The notes: generated by a model not told the origin, from the letters alone. Positions 6,990 through 16,188 are shown, counted from the first letter of the stretch. The stretch is 47,730 nt of DNA from Geoalkalibacter sp. (GCF_030605225.1 NZ_JAUWAV010000034.1:1-47730); one strand, 5' to 3'. A program made the numbers and translations.

Positions 6990-8339
6990 TTACTTGCGAA
7001 TTCCGTATTTTTCCATGCGATAGATCAGGGTGTGGCGCGGAATGCGTAAAAAAGCCGCGGCGCGGGTCTGGTTGCCGCCGCTGCGCCGCAGGGCTTCGAG
7101 CACCGCTTCCTTTTCCAGATCCTCCAGGGCATAGCCCTCGTCGGGCAGGTCCAGAACACGCCGCTGAGACGAGCGGGAGAGCGGGCCGCCCATGGGGCGA
7201 AAATCAACCTCATCGAGGCTCTCGCCGCGCCGCAGAATCAGCATGCGCTCCACGCAGTTCTCCAGTTCGCGGACATTTCCGGGCCAGTGATGTTCGGCCA
7301 GTCGCCGCAACAAAGCATCGCTGACGCGTATGGTTTCGCCGCCGTGCTTTTTAACGAAATGCCGCACCAGCACCGGAATATCCTCCAGCCGCTCGCGCAG
7401 GGCGGGCAGATACACGGGAATCACCGCCAGGCGGTAATAGAGATCCTCGCGGAACTGCCCCGCCGCCACCGCCTCCTCGAGATTGCGGTTGGTCGCCGCG
7501 ACCACCCGCACGTCGACTTTTTGCGTGCTGCCGCCGACCGGCTCGATTTCGCGCTCTTGCAAGGCGCGCAGCAATTTGGGTTGGAGGTCGGCCGGCAGTT
7601 CGCCGACCTCATCGAGAAACAGGGTGCCGCCGTCGGCCTGGGCGAATTTGCCGGCCCGATCACGCACCGCGCCGGTGAAGGCACCGCGCACGTGGCCGAA
7701 GAGTTCGCTCTCCAGCAGTTCGCGCGGGATGGCGGCGCAATTGACCGGCACGAACGCTTCGCCGCCGCGCTCGCTGCCGTGATGGATGGCCCGCGCCACC
7801 AGCTCCTTGCCCGTACCGCTCTCGCCGAGCAGCAGTACCGTGGCTTCCGTGGCCGCCACGCGCCGCACCAGATCGAACACCTGCTGCATCTTTTCGGAAA
7901 TGCCCACCAGGGACGAGAAATCGATGCGCTCGCTCAAGCGCTCCTTGAGCCGGCTGTTTTCTTCCTGCAAACCGCGAAAGGCCAGGGCCTTGGCGACCAC
8001 CAGGCGCAATTCGTCCCGACCGAAGGGTTTGGTCAGATAATCGTAGGCGCCCAGCTTCATGGCCTCGACGGCCTTTTCCACCGACCCGAAAGCGGTGATC
8101 ACGATGACCAGCGCCTCCGGCCGCTCCTGCTTGATCGCCTTGAGCACCTCATAGCCGGACATCCCGGGCATGGCGATATCGGTGATCACCAGCGGCGGAT
8201 TCTCGCGGCGGAACAACTCCAGGCCGGCGCTGCCGTCGGCGGCGGTCAGAACGCGATAGCCGGATTCTTCCAGGGAAAATTCCAGAACACGGCGCAGGGA
8301 CACATCATCTTCGATAATCAGGACAGAAGCCTTGGCCAA
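6990..8339 (-). CDS. NtrC-family sigma-54-dependent response regulator
   Basis: The 449-residue product has a receiver domain (phosphoacceptor Asp54 in 'VITDIAMPG', Lys104), a AAA+ domain with Walker A 'GESGTGKE' and the sigma-54 contact loop GAFTGA, and a C-terminal Fis-type helix-turn-helix ending '[17 protein letters not shown]'. It would activate sigma-54 promoters after phosphorylation by the kinase encoded immediately upstream; the gap is three bases. The start is TTG 8339, with GGGAG six bases upstream overlapping the kinase stop. The target genes are not evident. The AtoC/ZraR-like layout with a membrane kinase suggests a response to an envelope or extracellular signal, which is inference. 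Confidence 0.95.
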   Translation of the reverse strand: MAKASVLIIEDDVSLRRVLEFSLEESGYRVLTAADGSAGLELFRRENPPLVITDIAMPGMSGYEVLKAIKQERPEALVIVITAFGSVEKAVEAMKLGAYDYLTKPFGRDELRLVVAKALAFRGLQEENSRLKERLSERIDFSSLVGISEKMQQVFDLVRRVAATEATVLLLGESGTGKELVARAIHHGSERGGEAFVPVNCAAIPRELLESELFGHVRGAFTGAVRDRAGKFAQADGGTLFLDEVGELPADLQPKLLRALQEREIEPVGGSTQKVDVRVVAATNRNLEEAVAAGQFREDLYYRLAVIPVYLPALRERLEDIPVLVRHFVKKHGGETIRVSDALLRRLAEHHWPGNVRELENCVERMLILRRGESLDEVDFRPMGGPLSRSSQRRVLDLPDEGYALEDLEKEAVLEALRRSGGNQTRAAAFLRIPRHTLIYRMEKYGIRK

Positions 8340-8342
8340 GGG

Positions 8343-9455
8343 TCACTCCCGGGAAGAATCCGCCGCGTCGGCGCGCGGCAGGATCAGGGTAAAGGTGGTG
8401 CCTTCGCCCGGACGGCTGGCAACGCGAATTTCACCGCCGTTGCGCCGCACGATGCGCTGGGTGATGGCAAGCCCCAGACCGACGCCGTCAGGGCGGGTGG
8501 TATAAAAGGGCGAAAAAATCCGCTCCAGGTTGTCCGCGGCGATGCCCGGCCCGTCGTCGCTGAACGTCAGATGCAGATGCGGCCCTTCGCGCTGCGCGCC
8601 GACCCGCAGGGATCCGCCGCGCGGCATGGCCTGGATCGCGTTGAGCACCAGATTGAGAAAGGCCTGCTTGAGCTGATCGGCGTCGCCCGCCACCCGCACC
8701 GCCGTGCCCTCCAGCATCAGCCGGACCCCGGATTTCTGGGCCTGGCGCTCGACCAGGCGAAATACCTCGCCCAGCACCTCGAAGGGGTCGAAGGTTCCTT
8801 TTTCCGCGCGTCCGGGACGGGCGAACTGCAGAAAATTCTCGACCACTCCGTTCAGGCGGGCCACCTCCTTGAGCAGGATCTGGGCGAATTCATAGCGCCG
8901 ATCGGCGGGATCCATGCCGTCCTGCAGAATTTCGGCGGTGCCGCGAATGGAGCCCAGGGGGTTGCGGATCTCATGGGCGAGTTCGGCGGAGAGCTCGCCG
9001 AGGGCACTCAAGCGATCGGCGCGGCGCAACTGATCTTCGATTTCGAGAATCTGGTCGGCCTGCTCGCGCAGCTTGACATAGCTTTCCTCGAGCCGCTCGG
9101 CGGTCTGCTGATAGCGGGTTTTCTGCAATCGCTCGCGCTGTGTGAGAAACCCGGTGATGAAGCCTATGACGTTGTAGAGCAGGATTTCCAGATACTGCTC
9201 GGGTTCGCTGCCGGGATGATGGCCCCACTGAAAAAGCACATGGGGCGCGTAGATCATGGAGATCAGGATGGCCGTGGCCACCCCGCCGCGCAGCATGAAC
9301 CACAGCCCGCCCAGAACCACCGGCAGGTAGTAGAGGCGGCGATAGATGTCATGATAATGCACCTTGTCGATGGCCGTGAGGTAATGCAGGGCGGTGATCA
9401 CCGCGATCATCCCCACCAGAATCGCCAGGCGAATTTTATGGCCGTTGCTGGGCAT
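8343..9455 (-). CDS. Membrane-bound sensor histidine kinase
   Basis: The 370-residue product has an N-terminal membrane region of about four hydrophobic helices (residues 8-105) with little periplasmic sequence, a coiled-coil linker (about 106-148), a HisKA domain with His161 in 'AHEIRNPLGSI', and a complete HATPase domain (N box 'NLVLNAIQAM', G1 'DDGPGIA', F box 'IFSPFYTT', G2 'GVGLGLA'). This is the NtrB/ZraS-like class that pairs with sigma-54 response regulators, here encoded three bases downstream. The signal is unknown; the lack of a large periplasmic domain suggests sensing in or at the membrane. The gene is divergent from the AEC transporter gene, and the 116-base gap holds promoters for both directions. 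Confidence 0.94.
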   Translation of the reverse strand: MPSNGHKIRLAILVGMIAVITALHYLTAIDKVHYHDIYRRLYYLPVVLGGLWFMLRGGVATAILISMIYAPHVLFQWGHHPGSEPEQYLEILLYNVIGFITGFLTQRERLQKTRYQQTAERLEESYVKLREQADQILEIEDQLRRADRLSALGELSAELAHEIRNPLGSIRGTAEILQDGMDPADRRYEFAQILLKEVARLNGVVENFLQFARPGRAEKGTFDPFEVLGEVFRLVERQAQKSGVRLMLEGTAVRVAGDADQLKQAFLNLVLNAIQAMPRGGSLRVGAQREGPHLHLTFSDDGPGIAADNLERIFSPFYTTRPDGVGLGLAITQRIVRRNGGEIRVASRPGEGTTFTLILPRADAADSSRE

Positions 9456-9520
9456 AGTGATTTTTTACTCGGACACCCGGGCCGACCGCAACCCTTATTT
9501 TGCCCATTAGGGTTTAAATG

Positions 9521-9549
9521 TTGGACACTTGCAAAGGGGCTGCTGTATT
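9521..9549 (+). promoter_or_regulatory. Candidate sigma-70 promoter for the AEC transporter gene
   Basis: TTGGAC (9521-9526) and TGTATT (9544-9549) are separated by 17 bases and lie 23 bases before the start codon. The -35 is good and the -10 moderate. Assigned by eye. Confidence 0.35.
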
Positions 9550-9571
9550 CTTTGGCGGCCTGGAGGATTGG

Positions 9572-10516
9572 ATGACTTTGTTTTTCGACATTCTCACCAT
9601 CGTCATTCCGGTTTTTCTCATCATCGCCCTGGGATACGGCCTGCGCCGCGCCGCGCTCATCGACAACCATTTTCTTTTTCAGACCAACCGACTGGTCTAT
9701 TTCGTCGCCCTGCCCCTGCTGCTGTTCTACGAAATCGGCCGCGCCGATTTCGTCGCCAACTTCAACCCCGCCCTGGTGGCCGGCTCATCCCTCGCCATTG
9801 CCCTAGGATTTGCCCTGTCCTACGGCTACGCCGCCTTGCGCGGTTATCCTCCCGCCGCGCGGGGCGCCTTCAGCCAGGGGGCGTTTCGCGGCAATCTGGC
9901 CTACGTGGGGCTAGCCATCGTCTTCAATGCCTACGGTAGCGAAGGACTCACGCGTGCCGGCATTCTCATGGGCTTTCTCGTACCGGTCCTCAATTTCTTC
10001 GCCATCCTCGCACTGCTGCTGCCCCATCATGGCACGAGCGGCAATCAGGGTGCACGCTTCTGGCTGCGGCAATTGCTGCTCAACCCGCTGATCCTTGCCT
10101 CTTTCGCAGGCATCGCCTGGAGTTTCCTGCACCTGCCCATGCCACTCATTCTCGAGCGCACCCTGCGCATCGCCACGGGCATGAGCCTGCCCCTGGCCCT
10201 GCTCGCCATCGGCGGCTCCTTCGCCCTCGACAGGCTGCGCGGCGACCTGCTGCGGGCCTTTCTCGCCGCGGGCATCAAGCTGGTATGGCTGCCCCTGCTG
10301 GCCGGAGGCATCCTGCTGCTGTTCGGAGTTCGCGGAGAGGATCTGGCCATCGGCGTGCTCTTTGCCGCCACCCCGGCGGCAACCGCGACCTACATCATGG
10401 CCCATCAGATGAAAGGCGACGCGGAACTGGCCGGCGCCATCGTCATGCTCTCGACGCTGCTCTCCGCCCTCACCTATACGCTGACCCTGTATATCCTGCG
10501 GAGTTCGGGGCTATGA
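9572..10516 (+). CDS. AEC-family (auxin efflux carrier-like) transporter
   Basis: The 314-residue product is almost entirely hydrophobic with about ten predicted membrane helices in two repeats, beginning 'MTLFFDILTIVIPVFLIIAL' and ending with 'TPAATATYIMAHQMKGD', a conserved segment of the AEC family. Bacterial AEC proteins export or import small organic anions such as malate or malonate; no substrate can be assigned here. The start is the ATG at 9572 with GGAGG five bases upstream, not the upstream in-frame ATG at 9518. The stop overlaps the glycosyltransferase start by four bases (ATGA), so the two genes are translationally coupled. Confidence 0.9.
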   Translation: MTLFFDILTIVIPVFLIIALGYGLRRAALIDNHFLFQTNRLVYFVALPLLLFYEIGRADFVANFNPALVAGSSLAIALGFALSYGYAALRGYPPAARGAFSQGAFRGNLAYVGLAIVFNAYGSEGLTRAGILMGFLVPVLNFFAILALLLPHHGTSGNQGARFWLRQLLLNPLILASFAGIAWSFLHLPMPLILERTLRIATGMSLPLALLAIGGSFALDRLRGDLLRAFLAAGIKLVWLPLLAGGILLLFGVRGEDLAIGVLFAATPAATATYIMAHQMKGDAELAGAIVMLSTLLSALTYTLTLYILRSSGL

Positions 10517-11520
10517 GACGACCCGCAGTCTCCATCCTGCTCGCGGTGCGCAACGAGCAGCGCCACCTGCCGGCGGCTCTGGCCTCCCTGCAGGCCCAGA
10601 CCCTGCGCAACTGGGAGCTGATCGCGGTCAACGACGGCTCGCGCGACCGCACCGGCGCCATTTTGCGCCAAGCCGCCCGCAACGACCCACGCATCCGGGT
10701 TTTCGACCGACCTGGGCGAGGCCTGGTCGCCGCCCTCAATTTTGGCCTGAGACACTGTCGCGCTCCGCTGATTGCCCGCATGGACGGCGATGATCGCTGC
10801 CACCCTTGGCGCCTGGAACTGCAGGCGCGCTTCCTGCGCCTCCATCCCCGGATCGGTCTGGTCGCCACCGCGGTGAGGCATTTTCCCGCCTGGCGCATCA
10901 AGGAAGGCCTGCGCGCCTACCAGGAGTGGCAAAACGCCCTGCGCCGGCCCGAGGAGATCCGGCGGGATCTCTACGTCGAATCGCCCTTCGCCCACCCCAG
11001 CGTGATGCTGCGCCGCGATATTTTGCTGCGGGCGGGAGGCTACCAGGAGCGCCCCTGGGCCGAGGATTACGATCTGTGGCTGCGCCTGGCCCGCGCCGGG
11101 GTGCGCTTTGCGCGGCTACCGCAGGTCCTGCTTGATTGGCGCGACCGCCCGCAACGCCTGACCCGAACCGCGCCCACCTGCACGGCCGCGGCCTTTCGCG
11201 CCTGCAAGATCCATCACCTCCAGCAGGATTTTCTGCACCAGGTCGGCGAGGTCAGCCTGTGGGGCGCGGGCCTGGAAGGCAAGGCCTGGCGCAAGGCCCT
11301 CGCCGAGGCGGGCATCGCCGTCACGCGCTGGCTGGACGTCGATCCGCGAAAAATCGGCCAGCGCATTCACGGCGCGCCCGTGCACTCCATCGACACACTG
11401 CAACCGGATGGCCCGCCGGTTCTCGTCACCATCGGCGCCCGCGGCGCCCGGCCCCAGGTGCGTGCCTGGGCACGCCAAAGGAATCTGCGCGAGGGCCAAG
11501 ATTTTCTGATCGTCACCTGA
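10513..11520 (+). CDS. Family 2 glycosyltransferase with a C-terminal Rossmann-like domain
   Basis: The 335-residue product starts with a GT-A fold family 2 domain (about 1-235): 'VSILLAVRNEQ', nucleotide-binding 'VNDGSRDRTG', the DxD-type 'MDGDD', and the acceptor-side 'AEDYDLWLRLA'. Residues about 245-335 form a separate segment starting 'VSLWGAGLEGKAW', a GxGxxG-like nucleotide-binding turn, followed by 'LDVDPRKIGQRIHG' and 'VLVTIGARGAR'. That pattern resembles the small Rossmann-like domains seen at the ends of sugar C-methyltransferases and acyltransferases; the resemblance is by eye. No membrane helix is present. It overlaps the AEC transporter gene by four bases. The acceptor is unknown. 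Confidence 0.9.
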   Translation: MRRPAVSILLAVRNEQRHLPAALASLQAQTLRNWELIAVNDGSRDRTGAILRQAARNDPRIRVFDRPGRGLVAALNFGLRHCRAPLIARMDGDDRCHPWRLELQARFLRLHPRIGLVATAVRHFPAWRIKEGLRAYQEWQNALRRPEEIRRDLYVESPFAHPSVMLRRDILLRAGGYQERPWAEDYDLWLRLARAGVRFARLPQVLLDWRDRPQRLTRTAPTCTAAAFRACKIHHLQQDFLHQVGEVSLWGAGLEGKAWRKALAEAGIAVTRWLDVDPRKIGQRIHGAPVHSIDTLQPDGPPVLVTIGARGARPQVRAWARQRNLREGQDFLIVT

Positions 11521-11537
11521 ACCCAAGGAGGGAAATG

Positions 11538-12167
11538 ATGAGTGAAAATCCCCAATCACACAGCCCCGATCAGCATCTCTCCAGCTACCCTTCCTTCACC
11601 ATCGGCGAGCGTTTTCGCATTCTGGCTCCCGAGGATCAGGCGCCGCGCGACGAGCGCATCAATCTGATCCTCGCCAAGGGGGCCTTTGGTTCGGGGGAGC
11701 ACGAAACCAGCGCCAGCTGCCTGGAAATACTCGAAGAGCTGCCGCAGGTCCGCAACGCCCGGGTTCTCGACCTGGGCAGCGGCACCGGCATCCTCGCCCT
11801 TGCGGCGCTCAAGCTCGGGGCGGCAAGCGCGGTGTGCATCGACATCAATCCCGCCGCCGTGCGTACCTGTGAGCGCAATTGCGCCCTCAACGGGCTGAGC
11901 GGGCGCGTGCGCAACATCACCGGCAGCCTTGAGAGTCTTGGCGAAGGTGATTTCGACCTGGTGCTCGCCAACATCTACGGCGATCTGCTCATCGATTTTG
12001 CCCCCGGGCTGGTCGAGCGTACCCGGACGGGCGGATTGCTGCTGCTTTCGGGCATCCTTTGGGCCTACAACTACGATGTGCGCAGCGGCTACGAGCGGCT
12101 GGGCTGCAAGGTTCTTAAGAACCACATGCTGGAGGAATTCAGCACCGTCCTGCTGCAAAAAGGCTGA
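11538..12167 (+). CDS. Short PrmA-like SAM-dependent methyltransferase
   Basis: The 209-residue product matches the catalytic half of ribosomal protein L11 methyltransferase PrmA: 'GAFGSGEHETS' (48-58) in place of PrmA's G-x-F-G-T-G-x-H-x-T-T, SAM motif I 'VLDLGSGTGI' (76-85), 'CIDINPAAV', and 'LVLANIYGDLL', which mirrors the D-L-V-x-A-N-I motif. It lacks the roughly 90-residue N-terminal substrate-recognition domain of true PrmA, so L11 may not be its target. AGGAGG is six bases upstream of ATG 11538, the second of two adjacent ATGs. It follows the glycosyltransferase gene by 17 bases, and its stop lies within a terminator used by the convergent valS. Confidence 0.85.
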   Translation: MSENPQSHSPDQHLSSYPSFTIGERFRILAPEDQAPRDERINLILAKGAFGSGEHETSASCLEILEELPQVRNARVLDLGSGTGILALAALKLGAASAVCIDINPAAVRTCERNCALNGLSGRVRNITGSLESLGEGDFDLVLANIYGDLLIDFAPGLVERTRTGGLLLLSGILWAYNYDVRSGYERLGCKVLKNHMLEEFSTVLLQKG

Positions 12168-12197
12168 AAAACTAAGGGCGCCCCGCAGGACGCCCTT
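12167..12197 (-). terminator. Intrinsic terminator of valS
   Basis: On the minus strand AAGGGCG and CGCCCTT pair around a 10-base loop and are followed by AG and five T residues. It lies 30 bases past the valS stop and touches the stop codon of the convergent methyltransferase gene. Confidence 0.65.
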
Positions 12198-12226
12198 GCT
12201 TGTCGATGAGTTGGGTTTCGTATCGG

Positions 12227-14884
12227 CTATTTCCAGCTTTGGATGAGCGTGAGACTGCGCTCCAGGATGGCCAGCTTTTCTTGCGCCTCGGCCAGCTTGC
12301 CGCGATCTTTTTCGAGCACCTCGGCGGGGGCGTTGGCGACAAACTTCTCGTTGGAGAGCTTCTTGGCGAAAAAGTCCACGTCCTTTTGCACCTTGGCGAT
12401 TTCCTTGTGCAACCGTTTTTCTTCTTCGTCCACATCGATAAGCCCCGCCATGGGCAGCAGGACCTCGACCTCCCCCGCCACCTGGGTCGCCGCCTTGTCG
12501 GGGCGTGCGATGCCGACCCCGTAACAAAGTTCGCCAAGCCCCGCCAGGGTGCGGATGGCGGTCTCGCCCTCGGCGACCATGGCAGCCGCGGCCGCGCCCT
12601 TGCAGTCGAGCACCGCGCTGATTTTGCGCCCCGGCGCCACGTCCATTTCGCCGCGGATGTTGCGGATGGCGCGAACCACCTCCATGATCGCCTCCATGCG
12701 CGCGGCGCCCTCCGCATTTTCCGGCAGGCCCTCGCCGAGAGGATAGGCCGCCTCCATCAAAAAGCGGCTCGGCCGCTTGCCCGGCAGGGACTGCCAGATT
12801 TCCTCGGTGATGAAGGGCATGAGCGGATGCAGCAGACGCAGCAGCTGCTCAAGAACCGTGAAAAGGACCGTCTGCGCCCGGACCCGGCGCGCCGCATCAC
12901 CGCCGTAGAGATCGTCCTTGATCAACTCGATATACCAGTCGCAGAAACAGTTCCAGGTAAAGGCATAGAGCGTGTTGGCCGCCTCGTTGAAGCGATAACC
13001 GTTGAGCGCCTTGTTGGCGGCGCGCGCCGCTTCGGCCAGACGCACCAGAATCCACTGATCGGCCAGGGACAGCTCCTCGACCTTGAGGGAGCTTTGCGCG
13101 GGATCGAAATCTTCCAGATTCATCAAGGCAAAACGCGCCGCGTTCCACAGCTTGTTGGCAAAGGCCTTGTAGCCCGCGATGCGCTCCGTCGCCAGCTTGA
13201 TGTCACGACCCATGGCGGCAAAGGCGGCCAGGGTGAAGCGAAAGGCATCGGCGCCGTATTCGTCGATGACGCCCAGAGGATCAATGACGTTGCCTTTGCT
13301 CTTGCTCATTTTCTGCCCCTGGGCGTCGCGCACCAGGGCGTGGATGTAGACCTCGCGAAAGGGCACCTCGCCCATGAACTTGAGGCCCATCATCAGCATG
13401 CGCGCGACCCAGAAAAACAAAATGTCGAAGCCCGTCACCAGGCAGGAGGTCGGGTAGAACTTGCGCAGGGTTTCGGTGTCCTGGGGCCAGCCCATGGTGG
13501 AAAAAGGCCAGAGCGCCGAGGAAAACCAGGTGTCGAGGACATCGCTTTCCTGGCGGATCTGGGCGCTGCCGCAATGGGCGCAGGCGCTGAGATCCTCGCG
13601 GGACACGCTGATCTGATCGCAGGCGTCGCAGAACCAGGCGGGGATGCGATGGCCCCACCAGATCTGGCGGCTGATGCACCAGTCCTGAATGTTGAACATC
13701 CATTCGAAATAGGTTTTTTCCCACTGCGCGGGCACGATACGCGTGTCGCCCTGCTGCACCGCCTTGATGGCCTGCTCGGCCAAGGGCGCGACTTTCACAT
13801 ACCACTGCTTGCTCAGATAAGGCTCTATGATGGTTTTGCAGCGGTAGCACTCGCCCACCGCGAGTTTGTGGTCTTCGATGCGCGCGAGCAAACCCTGGGC
13901 TTCGAGATCCGCGACCACGGCCTTGCGTGCCGCGCTGCGGGCCTGACCCTGATAGGGTCCGCCATTTTCATTGACGTGCCCTGATTCATCGAAGATGTTG
14001 ATGAATTCAAGCTGATGGCGCTTGCCGATCTCGAAATCGTTGAAGTCGTGAGCGGGCGTGATTTTCACCGCGCCGCTGCCGAATTGGGGGTCGACGTATT
14101 CATCGGCGATGATGGGGATTTCGCGATGGATTAGGGGTAGCAGCACGCTTTTGCCGATCAGGTCGCGGTAGCGCTCGTCCTCGGGATGCACCGCCACGGC
14201 GGTGTCGCCGAGCATGGTTTCCGGACGGGTGGTGGCCACCACGATGTGGCGATCCAAACCCTTCACCGGATAGCGCATGTGCCAGAGATGGCTTTTCTTC
14301 TCGTCATGCTCCACCTCCAGGTCGGAAAGGGCGGTGTGACAGCGCGGGCACCAGTTGATGAGGCGGTTGTCGCGATAAATCAGGCCTTCCTCGTAGAGCC
14401 TTACGAACACTTCGCGCACGGCCTGGGAAAGCCCTTCGTCCATGGTGAAGCGCTCGCGCTGCCAGTCGCAGGAGGCGCCCAAGCGCTTGAGCTGATTGAT
14501 GATCTGCCCACCCGACTCCTCGCGCCATTGCCAAACCCGCGCGACGAATTCCTCGCGTCCCAGTTCGTGACGATCCTTGCCCTGGGCGGCCAGTTGCTTT
14601 TCCACCACGTTCTGCGTTGCGATGCCCGCATGATCGGTGCCGGGCATCCACAGCACCTCGTGGCCGGTCATGCGCTTCCAGCGCGCGAGGATGTCCTGAA
14701 GGGTGTTGTTGAGGGCGTGTCCCATATGCAGGACACCCGTGACGTTGGGGGGGGGAATGACGATGGAATAATGGGGCTTGGGCGAGTTTTCGTCGGCGTG
14801 AAAACAGCCGCTTGCCTCCCACCGGCGATACCATTTGTCTTCCACCTGGGCAGGCTCGTATCCTTTGGGCAGCTTGGGTTCCAT
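12227..14884 (-). CDS. valS: Valine-tRNA ligase
   Basis: ValRS charges tRNA-Val with valine in the cytoplasm. The 885-residue product has the class I signature HMGH (53-56), the KMSKS loop in 'QKMSKSKGNVIDP', the editing (CP1) domain with 'TTRPETMLGDTAVAVHP', the valyl-specific 'GTDHAGIATQ', a zinc-finger-like CxxC pair in the middle ('CDAC' and 'CAHC'), an anticodon-binding domain and the C-terminal coiled-coil arm. The length is normal for the bacterial enzyme. The gene stands alone: a terminator of the upstream response-regulator gene lies 76 bases before the start, and it has its own terminator. I saw no T-box-like leader. Confidence 0.98.
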   Translation of the reverse strand: MEPKLPKGYEPAQVEDKWYRRWEASGCFHADENSPKPHYSIVIPPPNVTGVLHMGHALNNTLQDILARWKRMTGHEVLWMPGTDHAGIATQNVVEKQLAAQGKDRHELGREEFVARVWQWREESGGQIINQLKRLGASCDWQRERFTMDEGLSQAVREVFVRLYEEGLIYRDNRLINWCPRCHTALSDLEVEHDEKKSHLWHMRYPVKGLDRHIVVATTRPETMLGDTAVAVHPEDERYRDLIGKSVLLPLIHREIPIIADEYVDPQFGSGAVKITPAHDFNDFEIGKRHQLEFINIFDESGHVNENGGPYQGQARSAARKAVVADLEAQGLLARIEDHKLAVGECYRCKTIIEPYLSKQWYVKVAPLAEQAIKAVQQGDTRIVPAQWEKTYFEWMFNIQDWCISRQIWWGHRIPAWFCDACDQISVSREDLSACAHCGSAQIRQESDVLDTWFSSALWPFSTMGWPQDTETLRKFYPTSCLVTGFDILFFWVARMLMMGLKFMGEVPFREVYIHALVRDAQGQKMSKSKGNVIDPLGVIDEYGADAFRFTLAAFAAMGRDIKLATERIAGYKAFANKLWNAARFALMNLEDFDPAQSSLKVEELSLADQWILVRLAEAARAANKALNGYRFNEAANTLYAFTWNCFCDWYIELIKDDLYGGDAARRVRAQTVLFTVLEQLLRLLHPLMPFITEEIWQSLPGKRPSRFLMEAAYPLGEGLPENAEGAARMEAIMEVVRAIRNIRGEMDVAPGRKISAVLDCKGAAAAAMVAEGETAIRTLAGLGELCYGVGIARPDKAATQVAGEVEVLLPMAGLIDVDEEEKRLHKEIAKVQKDVDFFAKKLSNEKFVANAPAEVLEKDRGKLAEAQEKLAILERSLTLIQSWK

Positions 14885-14952
14885 CGTCCATCTGATCCTT
14901 TGGCTGAATTCGGCATTTCATACATTCGGGGCAAAGCCCGAAAAATGCTGTC

Positions 14953-14988
14953 AAAAATGGAAACGGGGATTTTAGCAATCCCCGTTTC
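14953..14988 (-). terminator. Intrinsic terminator of the receiver-protein gene
   Basis: GAAACGGGGATT (14960-14971) and AATCCCCGTTTC (14977-14988) are a perfect 12-bp inverted repeat with a 5-base loop; on the minus strand the stem is followed by CATTTTTG. It lies 25 bases after the stop at 15014. Confidence 0.85.
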
Positions 14989-15013
14989 ATCCGTCAACCA
15001 TGTGATTTTTTGC

Positions 15014-16027
15014 TTACTTGAGGGCTTCCTTGATCTTGCGGATCTCATCCTTGATGAGGCTTTCCGCCAAATCGGGCACCACCTCCCAGGCGATCCGCTC
15101 GATAATGGTGCCGGCCAAACGGTCGACCACCTCCGCCGCGACCTTTTCGACCACCGCGGCCAGGGCTTCATCGCTCAACCGAGCCTCTGCGTTCGCGGAC
15201 CCCGCGACGGGAGCGGCAACCACGGCCTCCCTCGCCGCGACCGACGGGGGCACTGAGAATTCAAAGACGGGCGCGGCGGAGGAAATGGCGGCAGCCTGCG
15301 GCGGCGCGCCGCGTGGCGCTTCAGCGGCGGCGAATTCCTCGGGTTCCTCTAACTCCTCGTCACCCTCATCGACGAGGATATCGGCATCGTCGAGAACCAG
15401 GATCTCCTCGTCGTCCTCGACGACCTCATCCGCCCCCACGCCGGGGGCGAGGTCGGTCGAAGCCGGAGCCGGTGCCGCCTCATCGTTCATATCTGCTTCC
15501 TCCAGGGTGAAATCACCCCAGAATTCCTCATCCTCCTCGGCCAGATCGTGCGCGGCGGGGGCCAGACTCTCGACAAGGCGCGAAGGTTCAGGGGTTTTCT
15601 CCCGCCACATGTCGGCCTGGGGCACTGCCGTGGCGGCCGGTCGCGCCAGACGCTCCGGCGCGAGCGCCAGCAGGCTGTTCACCCGATCGATGAGAGACTG
15701 GGATTCAAAAGGCTTGGCGATCCAGCCGTCGGCGCCGGCGCCGCGCGCCTTGTCTTCGTCGAAGGGCTCGAAGGTGCCCGTCAGCAGCAAGACCGGCACG
15801 CCGCGCATGGACGGCTCGTTCTTGACGGCCTCGCAAAGTTCGTAGCCATTGAGGCCGGGCATCAGGACATCGGCGAGAATCAGATCCGGACGGTCGGCGC
15901 GGGCCATGGCCAAGGCGCTGTCGCCGTTGTCGGCGATGGCCAGGGTGACATCTTCGTTGGCAAACGTGATGCCGATGACTTTCTGGATGGTGATGCTGTC
16001 ATCGGCGAGCAGCAGTTTTTTGCTCAT
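15014..16027 (-). CDS. Single-receiver response regulator with acidic linker and helical tail
   Basis: The 337-residue product starts with a complete receiver domain (acidic pair Asp9-Asp10, phosphoacceptor Asp53 in 'LILADVLMPG', conserved 'WIAKPF'). A low-complexity linker (about 130-275), very rich in Glu, Asp, Ala and Pro, leads to a C-terminal helical segment (about 285-337: 'VVEKVAAEVVDRLA', 'IAWEVVPDLAESLIKDEIRKI'). The tail resembles the helical oligomerisation tails of delta-proteobacterial polarity and motility regulators and PopZ-like proteins; this likeness is by eye. No DNA-binding or enzymatic output domain is visible. AGGAGG lies five bases upstream of the ATG. The gene is monocistronic, ending in a strong terminator. 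Confidence 0.88.
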   Translation of the reverse strand: MSKKLLLADDSITIQKVIGITFANEDVTLAIADNGDSALAMARADRPDLILADVLMPGLNGYELCEAVKNEPSMRGVPVLLLTGTFEPFDEDKARGAGADGWIAKPFESQSLIDRVNSLLALAPERLARPAATAVPQADMWREKTPEPSRLVESLAPAAHDLAEEDEEFWGDFTLEEADMNDEAAPAPASTDLAPGVGADEVVEDDEEILVLDDADILVDEGDEELEEPEEFAAAEAPRGAPPQAAAISSAAPVFEFSVPPSVAAREAVVAAPVAGSANAEARLSDEALAAVVEKVAAEVVDRLAGTIIERIAWEVVPDLAESLIKDEIRKIKEALK

Positions 16028-16188
16028 GCATGCCTCCTTGGGGCACCCTGGGCAGGATCCGCCCGGATCCCGACGGGTCGAGGGACAAAATCAAGCAGGT
16101 CATCTGGTTATTTCACGACACCCGGATGGCTTCGCGCATACGTCGTCCGCCCGAACTGATCGACAAAGGAACCGCCAGGGACCAGACA

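Noticed and set aside
14885-14952. T-box leader for valS
   Set aside because: The gap to the previous terminator is too short and no T-box sequence is visible.
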